Part shown: one piece after another, positions 13,350 to 24,469 of the stretch | How the letters are laid out: each line of letters starts with the position of its first letter | How positions within the stretch are numbered: the stretch's first letter is position 1 | Origin: Coptis chinensis | Taxonomy: Eukaryota; Streptophyta; Magnoliopsida; Ranunculales; Ranunculaceae | Assembly: GCA_015680905.1 (NCBI GenBank) | Contig: CM027383.1 | Location: 38,190,501 to 38,254,500 of the forward strand | DNA length: 64,000 bases | Reading direction: 5' to 3' | Notes under the pieces: model-generated | What the model saw: only the letters and a program-made list of their open reading frames with translations | The model's database searches: none | Told to the model about the DNA's origin: nothing | Program-made: the position numbers and the translations under genes

Positions 13350-14670
13350 TGATAAGAGCCCAAAACTGTAGTTTTAACCCCTTAATAATCATATATTTTG
13401 TTAGACCAATTATGTGAATAATAAGTAAGAGTTAATACTGATTACGTGTTCCTATGCATTTCGTGCTTCAAAGTCCATTATGTGCAGAAATGTGCCACTT
13501 TAGCGAGATAAAGGAGCAACAGTCAGCAGAACTTCCGAATGCCATATCTTTGGACTCAGACATCGGATTGAGGCCTACCTTATGTCAAAACGACCGGCTC
13601 GGAAAGAGATTTCCAATGGTCCAAGCCTTGACCCAATCAGAGGAGCAGAAGTGGACGAAAAGTCTGTGGAAGCCAACTGCAGCTGAAGAGGCCTTTTTGG
13701 ACTGAAAGAATTGGGTTTTGGGCCTGATTCTCTGGCCCAAACCATGGCTCCAAGCCCATGCACGAATTTTGGATCTGGATGTATAAAAACAAAAGCTTAG
13801 CTCTTTGTTAATGGTAGCTAGTTAGACCTAAATTAAGATATAGAATTATAGATCTAGTTTTATTAATTAAATTAAGTTTTAGTTCCATTTAAATTCTTGT
13901 TTTAGATTAAATCTCTGAATCATTGTTCTTGATTGATTAGATAAATAAAATAGATAGTTTGTCAATTTCGAATTTGTCATTTCCATTCTAGATCTAATTT
14001 CAATTCTTGTTCTTGTTTCATTCCAGCCATTAAATTAGATTCATTATTGTTCAAATTAAGTAAATCTAAATTTCTTACATTACGCTTTAGTTTAGATTCA
14101 ATGGGAAATGTTAGATTGATGATTCAAGGCTAAACCTCCATTAGAGGGGTTGATGAAGCCTTGATGAAAACTTAGTTGTTTAGTATAGAAACGTTGTAGC
14201 ATCTATTCCACTCTAGAAGGTCGGTGTTTAAGCCATGAGAATGGGTGGGCGACCTCATATGCTAGTTAGTACTTGGTAGAAATGCCATGAACACTAGGGA
14301 TTAGACTCGGAATTCTTGCCGTGAAAACGTAAGAATCGAGATACCACAATCTGTACTAGGTCATTAAGTTGGATTCGAGGTGGATTCGATTCCCCTATAA
14401 TTCCTTTATCTAGAGTCAAACAATAGTATTTCCATAGCATTTGTAGTTAATTTCTAGTAATCATCTTAATTAAGTATCGTAGTATAATATTTCGTAAAAC
14501 TCTCATTGACTTAAGAGCGACTAGTTAGACTTAGAAAACAATCCATGCTAGGGAACTAGGAGTGGAACGAACTTTTTACTCCACATAGTGCAATTCGCAT
14601 TGAGAGTAGAAGCTTTGATAATTGAGTATAAAAAAATAGTTTTAGTTTACTTACGTTTTGAATTCATAGT
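13350..14670 (+). repeat. 3' LTR of gypsy copy 1
   Basis: It begins tgataagagcccaaaac directly after the polypurine tract and is homologous to 50550-51991. A TATA-like gtataaaaac occurs near 13780. The right end (about 14670) is estimated by alignment with the second copy and is uncertain by tens of bases. Confidence 0.75.
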
Positions 14671-14692
14671 TCATTTCGTAGGTAAACTATCC

Positions 14693-15345
14693 ATTTTATA
14701 GTTATCACAACCCTACTCAAACATATTAAGAGGCAATAATACGATTATAGGGGAGGAACCAAAGTTAAAAATATAAAGTTATTAATTGGTTGCATAGTGA
14801 CGATTGGGATGAACCGCTTTGAGCCGCACAATGTTATCACAGGTAGGACATAAATTTACATACCTGCAGTGCACATCTAAATCTTGAAGTCATCAGCAAT
14901 AAAGTTGTTAAATAGTTGACACTACGTAAAAAGACATCAGGCTCCGTGACACATTAAATAATTGGTCTTTGTATCAAACAAAAATTTTGCTAATCAGATT
15001 TATCTTCCACAGTTGATATATATACCCCACAATCTTGCTAAGAGACAATAATAGCAATGTTAGGGAGCAAAAATAAGGTAAAAAGTTAAATTAGTAGGTT
15101 GCATAGTTAGGGTGGGATCATCCTTAATTAGATTTGCCCTCCATAGTTACTAGCTAACAACCCCACTCAAATTTGCTAAGAGACAATAAAAGACATTGTA
15201 GGTGACTGAACAAAAGTTGAAAAAAATCAATTATTGAGTTACATAGTGAGGGGGAAATGAATCAGCTCTGACCCACACATAGTTATCACAAGCGGACTTA
15301 AATTAACATATCTGCATTACAAAATTGAATCTTGCCGTATATTAA
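14693..15345. repeat. About three diverged tandem repeats upstream of the RPA1-like locus
   Basis: Units share, in order, tagttatcacaa or an equivalent, aagagacaataa, ggttgcatagtga and an acataaatttacata-like tail. Successive copies start near 14700, 14990 and 15135 and are strongly diverged. They end about 245 bp before the ATG of the RPA1-like pseudogene. Confidence 0.6.
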
Positions 15346-15460
15346 CAACAAATTCATTCCCAAAAAAAAAAGTTCTTTATCTTATTAAAGTTTACTATTA
15401 GCTAGATTCTCCTCTGTTAGCATATATACTAGATAACTTTTTTTTGTTGATACACCAACT

Positions 15461-15467
15461 TATATAA
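15461..15467 (+). promoter_or_regulatory. Candidate TATA box of the RPA1-like gene
   Basis: The sequence tatataa lies about 129 bp upstream of the ATG at 15590 and is followed by a pyrimidine-rich leader (ctctccactctttcttc). The spacing suits a plant gene, but no transcript evidence is available. Confidence 0.4.
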
Positions 15468-16708
15468 CCTCTCCACTCTTTCTTCAAAGTTCTAAGGTCA
15501 TTAAGGTGATTCCTTTTTTTTTTAATAAGTCCACTCCACTCCACTTCACTTCACTTCAGAAAACTTATTCTACAAACTACCATTGGCAAATGGCACCACA
15601 AGCATGCCAATTCCTTGCTAATCTCCGTACAGGTACATATAAGTGGAAAGTTAAGGTTCGTGTTACAAGAATGTGGGAGTCAATTCACTGGAATAACAAC
15701 AACGTCTTAAGCAGGGACTTTTTACTATTAGATGCTCAAGTAATCATGCACATTAGTTTTAAGATCTTTTTTTTTTTAAAAATAACTGTTTTTTTATTCT
15801 TTATGAATAGGGAACTCACGCACATGCAAAATTGGCGTCGAAATTTTTTAAACGAATTTGACCAATTTGCAAAAGGAAGTGTGATGGAAGAAGGTAAAAT
15901 CTACCTTATTGAAAGATTTGATGTGATGTTAGCAACAACCTATCGTCCGGCGGTGCATCCATTTGTTATTCATTTGAAGCTAGAGACATTGATAGAGTCA
16001 ATAAATGAAGAAGGGACTGAAATAGCAAGGCACAAGTTCAATTTCGTTGACTTCAAAAATCTTCAAGAACGGGATAAACGGAAAACTCTTTTATCAGGTT
16101 ATATTCTACAACTTTAAACTTAAATATTTCATCTAATTTATAATTTCACATTAGATTAATCATTTATTTCACTTGAGAAACTCAATGATTGAAATTCTAA
16201 TGCTCTATTTACGTTACCACGTAGATATTATTGGTGTCTTGATGAGAGTTGGCAACCCAAAAGAAAAATCAGGATCACATTTACGAGAAACTGTAATCCT
16301 GGATAAGAAGTAAGTTAAACATTTATAACTTTAGTTAACAAAACAAACATATTGTTGTCACTTAATGAAGTTTACCCAACCTTTAGCGGCACCGAAATAA
16401 CAATTGTTTTGTGGGGTGATCTGGGCAAATCAATTCCAGCGGATATTATGACAGAGCATAATGTGATCATTATAGCAACTTCGCTGAATGCAAAAGATTA
16501 TCAAGGTACATACACATTGATATTGTTTACAATTTATGCTGATAATAAATATTAATTAATATCAAATTTATATCACATCTGCAATTTTATCCAATAAAAA
16601 TGTTTTTTAATATAGTTTCTATTGTAGACAAAATTACACTTTCATCTCTAAGCGGGACAAAAATCTATATCAACCTGGAAATTGACGTTGTTCTTTGAAT
16701 ACAAGCGC

Positions 16709-16711
<3 letters not shown>

Positions 16712-16771
<60 letters not shown>
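16712..16771. repeat. (AT)n microsatellite at the plastid insertion edge
   Basis: About 60 bases of AT repeats separate the last left-hand RPA1-like exon from the chloroplast-derived block. Confidence 0.95.
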
Positions 16772-16773
<2 letters not shown>

Positions 16774-17291
16774 CGCCCAATCATTCCCATCCAAGACTTG
16801 TATCATTTGATGATGCCATGTGAATCGCTAGAAACATGTGAAGTGTAATGCGGAAAAGTTTAAAGTAAAGGGGACCGGAGCAGCTACTATGAGACAAAAG
16901 ATCTTCTTTCTAAAGAGATTCGATTAAGTAACTACCAAGGTCCAATATTGAAATCATTTCAGAGGTTTTCCCTGACTTTGTCCGTGTCGACAAACAATTG
17001 AAATACCTCGACTTTTTTAGAACAGGTCCGAGTCAAATAGCAATGATTCGAAGCACTTCTTTTTACACTATTTTGGAAACCCAAGGACTCAATCATATGG
17101 ATATGTAAAATACAGGATTTCCAATCCTAGCAGGAAAAGGAGGGAAACAGATACTCAATTTAAAGTGAGTAAACAAAATTCCATACTCGATCTCATAGAT
17201 ACATATAGAATTATGTGGAAAGTCGTATTCGATGAAAGTCATATGTACGGCTTGGAGGGAGATCTTTCATAACTTTCCAGATCCACCCTAC

Positions 17292-17317
17292 AATATGGAG
17301 TAAAAAAGCCAAAATAA
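17292..17317 (+). pseudogene. rps12: rps12 exon 3 copy (plastid-derived)
   Basis: The 26-nt terminal exon of plastid rps12 encodes YGVKK(P)K and a stop. Here a GTC-to-GTA type change is tolerated and the TAA is kept. The preceding block up to about 17291 is the 3' part of the group II intron, with the domain V-like stretch ending tacggcttggaggg near 17260. The other exons are absent, so this is only a fragment. Confidence 0.8.
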
Positions 17318-17370
17318 GTGATTTTATCCCTTATAAAAAGAAAACCGATTATTGAACCTCTTTCACGCTC

Positions 17371-17837
17371 ATGTCACGTCGAGGTACTGCAGAAGAAAAA
17401 ACTGCAAAATCCGATCCAATTTATCATAATCGATTAGTAAAATGTTGGTTAACCGTATTTTGAAACACGGAAAAAAATCATTGGCTTATCAAATTATCTA
17501 TCGAGCCCTAAAAAAGATTCAACAAAAGACAGAAACAAACCCACTATATGTTTTACGTCAAGCAATACGTAGAGTAACTCTCGATATAGCAGTAAAAGCA
17601 AGACGTGTAGGCAGATCGACTCATCAAGTTCCCATTGAAATAGGATCTACACAAGGAAAAACACTTGCCATTCGTTGGTTATTAGGGGCATCCTAAAAAT
17701 GTCCGGGTCGAAATAGGGCTTTCAAATTAAGTTCTGAATTAGTGGATGCTGCCAAAGGGAGTGGAGATGCCATACACAAAAAGGAAGAGACTCATAAAAT
17801 GGCAGAGGCAAATAGAGTTTTTCCACATTTTCGTTAA
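17371..17837 (+). pseudogene. rps7: rps7 copy (plastid-derived)
   Basis: This is the small-subunit ribosomal protein uS7 of the chloroplast, normally 155 residues. The start [10 protein letters not shown] and the end MAEAN..PHFR are both present, so the full length was inserted. A one-base deletion near 17440 shifts the frame, and a TAA near 17694 (after LLGAS) replaces a conserved arginine codon by transition-type changes. It cannot encode functional uS7. The middle segment, 17442-17696, is still open. Confidence 0.93.
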
Positions 17838-18148
17838 TCCATGAACAGGATCTATATAGACACATAGATCCATGGACCCATACATCTCGATCGGAAAAGA
17901 ATCAATAGAAAAAGAAAGAATCGGAAAAGATCGATATCTTTCTCGAAACAAACAAAAGATGAAACATAAATCATGGATCAACTAAGCCTTCTCGGGGGGC
18001 TTGCTTAAGAATAAGAAAGAGGAATCTCATGTAAATACCATGGAATAAGGTTTGATCCTATTCATGGGGATTCCGTAAATATCCCATTCTAAGAATCGAA
18101 AGTTCAAACGATTGGGACTTTTTGGAGATTGGATGCAGTTACTAATTC

Positions 18149-18582
18149 ATGATCCGCACGTACATAATGAAAACTTCATTCTCGATTCTACGAGAATTTT
18201 TATGAAAGCGTTTCATTTGCTTTTCTTCCATGGAAGTTTTATTTTCTCGAGAATGTATCCTAATTTTTGGCCTAATTCTTCTTCTGATGATCGATTCAAC
18301 CTCTGATCAAAAAGATATACCTTGGTTATATTTCATCTCTTCAACAAGTTTAATAATGAGCATAACGGCCCTAGTGTTCCGATGGAGAGAAGAACCTATG
18401 ATTAGCTTTTCAGGAAATTTCCAAACGAACAATTTCAACGAAATCTTTCAATTTCTTATTTTACTATGTTCAACTCTATGTATTCCTCTATCCGTAGAGT
18501 ACATTGAATGTACAAAAATGGCTATAACAGAGTTTCTGTTATTCGTATTAACAACTACTCTAGGAGGAATGTTTTTATGTGG
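18149..18582 (+). pseudogene. ndhB: ndhB 5' fragment (plastid-derived)
   Basis: NdhB is a membrane subunit of the chloroplast NADH dehydrogenase-like complex. The start codon region (18149) has lost a base, a second shift occurs near 18245, and homology ends around codon 145 at the insertion edge. Hydrophobic stretches such as [11 protein letters not shown] are still readable at 18245-18290. The rest of exon 1 and all of exon 2 are missing. Confidence 0.92.
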
Positions 18583-19592
18583 GGCCCCTATATATAATTT
18601 TTTTTTTACCAAAAAATAATTTACATTAACTATATTCGTTAGCACTATAATGATCCATAATTTTTTTTTTGTGCATACTAGCATCCGAGGTCCAGACATT
18701 TTTGTCGAGGTGGAGGGTCAGACTATTAATCTTTCAGAAGAAGAACTACTTAGAAATAGAAGAGTTACCATAACTAAATTAAAGGAACTTGGAAGAGATG
18801 AATCAGAAAACTGGATCAAGCTATACTTGCTTTGCAATAGTAGACAAGGTATACAGTGTTAATTGGTTCTACAATTGCTGCAGACATTGTAAGATAACTA
18901 TCCCACAAATTGAATCCAATAAACCCTGTTCGAAGTGTAAGGTGGACACAGAGAAAAGGTTGGTAAAAAATACTAACGTTTTTAACTTGTTTTTCCTTTA
19001 TGTTTTCAACTACATCCTTCAACGCATTCTAATTTCAAAGTAGGTATAAACTTCGAATGTGTGTGAATGATTTCTCCGATATCACCACTTTTGTCGCTTT
19101 CAATAAACATGCTGAAGACTTGCTTATGAAGTCCGTCGCAGAGTTGGACCTAATCCAAAAGGCAAGCTATTTCAAAATTCATTAATACACCCTTCGAATA
19201 TAAGATGAAACATTTCTTATCCAAAAAACAGGCTAATGGTTCCGATGCAGTTTCAAGAGAGCTTGAGAAAATTGAAGGTAAATCTTACATCTTTCAAGTA
19301 CAAATCAACCGCTTCAGTGCCAAGGAAACTTTTGAATCATTTACCATTGACAAAGTTTATCCTGAAGAAACTGACTTAGATAGTCAAGTGGTTGAGAAGG
19401 TAAAGTTATACTTTTATTTATTTACCCTTTTTTTTCAAACTTAAAAAAAAAATTAATTGCATTAACAAATTTATTTTTTTTTAACAAACATAGGGAAATT
19501 TGCTCGCATCTGGTCAAATGGTCCGAAAAGATGGTTCATCCTACGAAAACATCACTGAGATACAACCATCAAAGAAAAAAAAAAGGACATAA

Positions 19593-20930
19593 GTCTAGGT
19601 AAATGAACAGAAAATACTTTTGTTTGTTATTATTTAAATATTTATTTCCTTTATTTACTTCTGAGGAAATATAACAACCTTTATTGTTTTTGACCTACAT
19701 TGCAGGAGTTATCCATGTATGAAGAGTAAATTGTGTTATATCTCTATCTTTAATTCCTTTAATGTCTACTGCAAAATGAGAAACGAGATACTACTACCAC
19801 TACCTCCATCCATTGCTGGGTTTATCTAATAAATGCTCAGGATTTTACTATGGTCAAGTCATGTGGATAGGAGTTTTGTAATAATATTTATGTACATATC
19901 TTTATTTTTAAATAAGTTTATGCTATAACCAAGTATAATAACCGCGCTTCCCATCAATCAAATCTACTTATGTAAATATTATAAAAAATATTAACTATCT
20001 ATATTATGCCTGCATCTTATCCAAATTCTTACTGACAACCATGGTCCACAATTCCAAAATCTTTGTAATTCTGCAAAATTGAAAAATCAGATTTACGTAA
20101 CTTATTTTGTTATATTACAAAAATATACCAAAATTTAGATTTTCCCAACCCAACATCTGGAAAGATCAATTTATGAAAATCCACAATATTTGGCAGTATT
20201 CCAAACTTTTAAACAGAAGTACAAACTATACTTACGTCTAGCTAAATGTATAGCACCTATCCTGTAATAGCTTTACACTTTGTTGGTCTACAAGACACAC
20301 TATTGTCTTAATATTTGATTGCTTCTTCTTATTATAACATTATATACTATTTACTTTTCTCCACATCAAAATATTAATGGTTATACTGTGCTCATTAACC
20401 TATTTAAAAAGTTGGGTTCTAATAAATCATGATTTCACAATACACCTGTGTTTTTTATGTTTTTCAATATTTTGTAAATAGATATATCTATAAATTCCTC
20501 CCAATCACCCCTACTACTTTAAAAGTTGACTCTTCCACTTGATTCAGTTAAAGAAAACTACTTAAACAGTAATTCCTATCTTATAATTTCAAACTTTAAT
20601 TTTTTTTTTATCTGAAAAGGATTAAAAATTTTAACTTAAAAAAAAATAGTAGTTTAGACGTGACTAAGCATACGATAAGGTCCATTTGTTAATGGGAAAA
20701 AATCAACACAATGCAAAAAATTGGTTTTGATTATTCACCAAGTAGAATCCATAATATAGCAAATATCAAATGAAAAAAAAATGTCCATTTATTAATCACT
20801 TTAAAAAAAACCAAATTGGTAACTTATTGATTAAGGCATATAAAAGAAAGACTCAAAAGCAGCTTGCATTGTGTCTACCATACTTCAATAATATCAAATG
20901 ACACAAATTTTGGGATAAATAATAAACTTT
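19593..20930. other. 3' flank of RPA1-like gene, no recognised gene
   Basis: The sequence is AT-rich with no domain, repeat family or splice pattern that I can support. The first few hundred bases may be the former 3' UTR of the RPA1-like gene. Confidence 0.45.
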
Positions 20931-21080
20931 TGATAAATAATAAACTTTTTATCAAATATATATATATATATATATTTAATAAAAAGTTTATTTGATATAT
21001 ATTTAAGTTAATTTTTTTTTTATCAAATATATATATATATTTGATAAAAAAAAGTATATATATCAATATATGTATACCAA
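20931..21080. repeat. AT-rich foldback block
   Basis: Segments such as aaactttttatcaaata and its inverse, separated by AT dinucleotide runs, can pair in several ways. taataaactttt also occurs twice in direct orientation near 20920-20950. Confidence 0.7.
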
Positions 21081-21890
21081 CTATGAACATAATTTTAAAA
21101 TATATTTTCCATATGCGATCAGCAGCGCGTAGTCTTATCAAGCCTTTTCCATATCTTCTGGTTCAACTTCAGCCTAACTATCTCCATCTCTAAACTACAT
21201 ATCGTTGTCTCCAACATGTCGAGCTGTTTCTCACTTCACAGGCGATTTCCATCGGCCCATCAGAGATCAAACTCTTAAGACTCTATCAAACCTTTCAGAG
21301 TCATATGTTCTTCCTTTAGCTCCTCAACACGCAGATGATACTGAGTTAGAGTTCTTTCTAACTGAACTATATGACGCTTTGCCTCTTCGAAATCGGTATT
21401 TGCAACCTTCTGTGTTGTTTCTCCTTCAGTTTCTTTCTTAAAACTGCTGCCAACATGGGTTCCAATATCCAGCTTTTTATCGTCAACCACTAAGCTAACA
21501 ATCATACCACTCTGCACATCTAAATATTCTTGGTACTGACGTACCACATCATCAAGGAGCAATTGCACCTATATAAAACATTTAACTTTAATAAATAAAT
21601 AAATAAAGTAAATAAATAAAAATAAATAAAAACGTTACAGAGGTTAATCCTTTTTTAGTAGCAGTAATTCTCAAAATAGCATCATCATTGTTCCCTTCCT
21701 GAACAACCCTAACTCTGTAACTATGCGACGGTTTTTCCTGAGTGATGCTTGGTTGGGAAACACCTATACTGCTTAGATAATCCCGACCAGTAACATTGAC
21801 GCACTTACCGCGTGCTAAAGACTCTTCCATACCCTTGCGTTTCATATGCTCCTCAATAGCTTAACCCTTGCCTTCTCCCATCACAGGAAA
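21050..21890 (-). pseudogene. Coiled-coil gene fragment, copy A (inverted)
   Basis: This is the reverse-oriented partner of 23630-24425. Two exons can be read on the minus strand. One (about 21845-21640) carries MEESLARGKCVNVTG and SYRVRVVQEGNNDDAIL. The next (about 21568-21200) carries LLDDVVRQYQEYLDVQS followed by a Glu/Lys-rich heptad-like region (HIVQLERTLTQYHLRVEEL) that should form a coiled coil. The intron between them shows an AG acceptor before VQLLLDD. I do not recognise the family. Copy A keeps longer open frames than copy B, yet no complete gene with start and terminal exons is visible. Confidence 0.6.
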
Positions 21891-22023
21891 AAAAAAACAA
21901 TGACATCAAAGAATTATATAGCTGTTTTAGCTCTCTCTCTCTCTCTCTCTCTCCTTTTGTCTTTTGCTACTTTTTTTTAAAAGTTATATCCTACTGGTGG
22001 TTGTTTTAAACATATTTAATAAA

Positions 22024-22059
<36 letters not shown>

Positions 22060-22069
22060 TTTTTGTATA

Positions 22070-22611
22070 ACTCTTAGACTTAACAATTAACAGGCCTACC
22101 ATAAAATAGCCCAATATAACATATATAAAAAAGGCTAAAAAAAGAAACTACTCTTTGAGCTACAATTTTTTCCATATCTCCTACTCCAAATATCTCATAC
22201 ACCCTTCTACTCAGACACTATCTTTCTTCATAATATTATGATCACTTGGAAAGAATCTAAATAGTTTATTTTTCATATATATCCTTCCTTTACCTTCGCT
22301 CAACCATTCAACCCATTATGTATTTCTCTGTTGCCCTTCTTATTTGACTCCTTCATAGTTATAGTTATTACAAGTGGGGATAAAAAAATTTAAAAAAATA
22401 AATAAAAAATAAACAGTTGCTATAATTTAAGATTGATTTAGTTTGATACATTTAACGGGATGTTTAAATACTTATAATATGTAGTTATTTCTTCCATTTA
22501 AAATTTTGAAGAGTACCCATTCTACATTTGTGTTATATAGTTGAAACGAAGCATTTGATTTTTAGCATATCCTTAAAACCAAATGGATTAAGCAAATTCA
22601 AACAGTATAAT

Positions 22612-22658
<47 letters not shown>

Positions 22659-23610
22659 TCCAGCAATTTAATAGAACACCATGTGTTACATAAATTATTA
22701 TTTTTATTAAATTTTTTTTTTTTTTTTAAAATGCCACTATAATTTAAATAAATAATCACTTTATTCATTTATGGATTTATAATGTTTTCCAAAATTAGTA
22801 TTAGTTGTTTTACATATAAGTATGCAGAGTTTTAATTGTTTTTTTTTAAAAAATTGAAAAACTATGAAATAATCATATTTTGTAGTATAATATACAATTA
22901 CATTTAAACAAAGGTTTTTTTGGCAAAAAAAAATGATGGAAGATTACTAAGATATTGGTGCAGATCAATCAAACTAGCCACAACATTCTTTTTCATGTAA
23001 TTTCATGATATATATATTAAAAAAAAAAGGCAATGAAAACAATCAATCACTGTTAAATACTAAAAAGGTAATATCTGTATGTTTAAGGAAACTCGCAAGG
23101 TTCTTAAAAAAGATGTATGTTTTTAAAGTTAAAGAAACATAAAAAAACATAATTTAAAAAAAATTAAACTGAAAATCTAGAGAACAACTATATATACTCC
23201 ATTGCATATATGTTTAAGTTGAGTAGTTCTCCTAGACAAGCTAGGTAACCGATTAGAATAGTTTAAACAAAGGCACAACAGTTCCTTCGACTATTTAGTC
23301 AAACACAACAACCAAAACATTAATGAGATGAGGCCCCACTTTGTAACCCTTGATATTTTCTAACACCTTTTCAAACCTGAGTTCCAATGTTGTCCGCCAC
23401 ATTAAAAAAAATAAAAAATTATTCAAAAGTCATTGCGATGGGCTCGATGATTACATTATTGTAACAGTGGTCCCATTTGCAGAGTAGCACACATATTTAC
23501 TATATTAATCATAGATTAAAGACATGATGCATGGGTCCACTTAATTGGAATTACTTTTGGCATGCATATTACTAAACTTTCGATTTAAAAAAAAAAAATA
23601 TATTGAGACA
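22070..23610 (+). repeat. Direct duplication, copy D1
   Basis: Homologous to 24470-25460 in the same orientation. Shared landmarks are aaaatagcccaatata, tttttccatatc, ccttcttatttgactcctt, ggaaactcgcaaggttctta and gtcattgcgatgggctcga. D1 carries about 500 extra bases (roughly 22375-22985), including poly-T tracts. Confidence 0.8.
22614..22655. repeat. Poly-T tract, about 42 bases
   Basis: This run of T lies in the part of copy D1 that is absent from copy D2. It may mark the poly-A tail of a small retroposed insert on the minus strand, though no body was identified. Confidence 0.85.
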
Positions 23611-23629
23611 AACAAATATGCACCTGTTA

Positions 23630-24425
23630 TTAAGCGCAAGGTTATGAAAGAGTCATTAACACGCATTAAATGCGTCCATGGTACTGGTTGGGACTGTCTA
23701 CGCAGGAGAGATGTCACTTAACCAAATACCAGTCAGGAACGACCTTCATTTAGTTATGGAGTTGGAGCTGTTCGGGAAGCGAACAATGATGATGTTATTT
23801 TGAGAATTGGTGATGCTCAAAATGGAATAACCTCTATAAGGTTTTTTATTTTTTTTTCAATTTGTTTAATTTTGTTTTTTAATTTATTAAAGTTAAATAT
23901 TTCATATAGGTACAATTGCTCCTTGATGACATAGTATGTCAGTACCAAGAATATTTAGATGTGCAGAGTAGTCGGATTGTTAGTTTAGTTGCTGATGAGA
24001 ACATGCTTTATATTGGAACCCATGTTGGTAGCAGTGTAAAGGAAGAAACTGAAGAAGCAATGACACATAAGGTTGAAGATACCGGCTTAGAAGAGACAAA
24101 GCTTCATATAATTCAGTTAGAAAAAACTTTAACTTCAAGATCATTTGCGTGCTGAGGAGCTAAAGGAAGATCAGATAACTCTTAAAGGTTTGATAGAGGC
24201 CCAAGAGTTTGATCTCCCATGGGCTGACGGAAATCGCCTGCGAAGTGAAGAACATATCTACATGTTGGAGACAAGGATATGTAGCTTAGAGTCGGAAATA
24301 GTTTAGTTGAAGTTGTACGGGAGGGATATGGAGGAGACTCCATAAGGCTTTGCCCCACTGATCGCATATGGCAAATACAATTTAAAATTATGTTCGTAGT
24401 TGGTATACAAATATTGATGTATATG
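23630..24425 (+). pseudogene. Coiled-coil gene fragment, copy B
   Basis: Plus-strand counterpart of copy A. Exon 1 (about 23638-23840) reads ESLTRIKCVHGTGWD and ANNDDVILRIGDAQNG with an in-frame stop. An intron with AG acceptor precedes exon 2 (about 23911-24330), which reads LLDDIVCQYQEYLDVQSSRIVSL in part and then breaks by a frameshift near 24140. Family and function are unknown. The decay pattern differs from copy A, so the two have been drifting independently. Confidence 0.6.
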
Positions 24426-24469
24426 TTTTGTTACATATTTTAAATATCTTATGTATAAAAGTTCTGGCA

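Larger units (their letters stand above)
5067..14670 (+). mobile_element. Decayed Ty3/gypsy element, Athila/Tat-like
   Basis: In plus orientation this holds RT, RNase H and integrase remnants (5067-7699), a long non-pol region with a second ORF remnant (10608-11513), a terminal block with the CTTGAGGACAAGCAA motif typical of Athila/Tat 3' regions, a polypurine tract, and a 3' LTR from 13350. No gag or 5' LTR is seen, and the left side breaks into the foldback cluster at 4242-5066. A second, partial copy of the 3' portion lies at 33058-33121 plus 49319-51991. Confidence 0.78.
16775..18582 (+). other. Nuclear integrant of chloroplast DNA (NUPT), about 1.8 kb
   Basis: The order (rps12 intron 2 and exon 3, rps7, then ndhB 5' part) is that of the plastid inverted repeat. 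The match continues until about 18582, where ndhB breaks off at GGMFLCG. The left limit is approximate, inside the rps12 intron. Decay is visible: small indels, G-to-A and C-to-T changes that create stops, and a shortened intron near 16850. It lies within the RPA1-like gene in the same orientation as it. Confidence 0.93.
15590..19592 (+). pseudogene. RPA1-like (replication protein A large subunit) pseudogene
   Basis: RPA large-subunit proteins bind single-stranded DNA through OB folds. Exons read from splice sites: 15590-15739 (MAPQACQFLANLRTG to LLLDAQ), 15811-16097, 16225-16309, 16387-16505 (EITIVLWGDLGKS, typical of the family), about 16628-16700 (TLSSLSGTKIYINLEI), then after the chloroplast insertion 18681-18958 (C-terminal zinc finger with CCRHC and CSKC pairs), 19044-19161, 19232-19399 and 19494-19592, ending PSKKKKRT. 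Phases agree across the first five exons. The intron after 19161 has a GC donor (AAG|GCAAGC). Frameshifts lie near 15850, 16695 and 18815, and the insertion removes the linker between OB-fold and C-terminal domains. The locus is therefore a pseudogene, although most exons are well kept. The paralogue and true symbol are unknown. Confidence 0.85.

Noticed and set aside
17739..17981. Minus-strand frame in the plastid insert
   Set aside because: It is antisense to rps7 and its spacer. The plastid origin fully explains the sequence.
18448..18699. Minus-strand frame across ndhB
   Set aside because: Shadow of the ndhB fragment and the insertion edge.
15590..19592. Helitron, because plant Helitrons can carry RPA genes
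   Set aside because: No Rep/helicase sequence, no TC start with CTRR-hairpin end was found nearby, and the gene has the exon structure of ordinary plant RPA1-like genes.
22614..22655. Poly-T tract as evidence of a SINE or LINE
   Set aside because: No element body, A/B boxes or target duplication could be found next to it.
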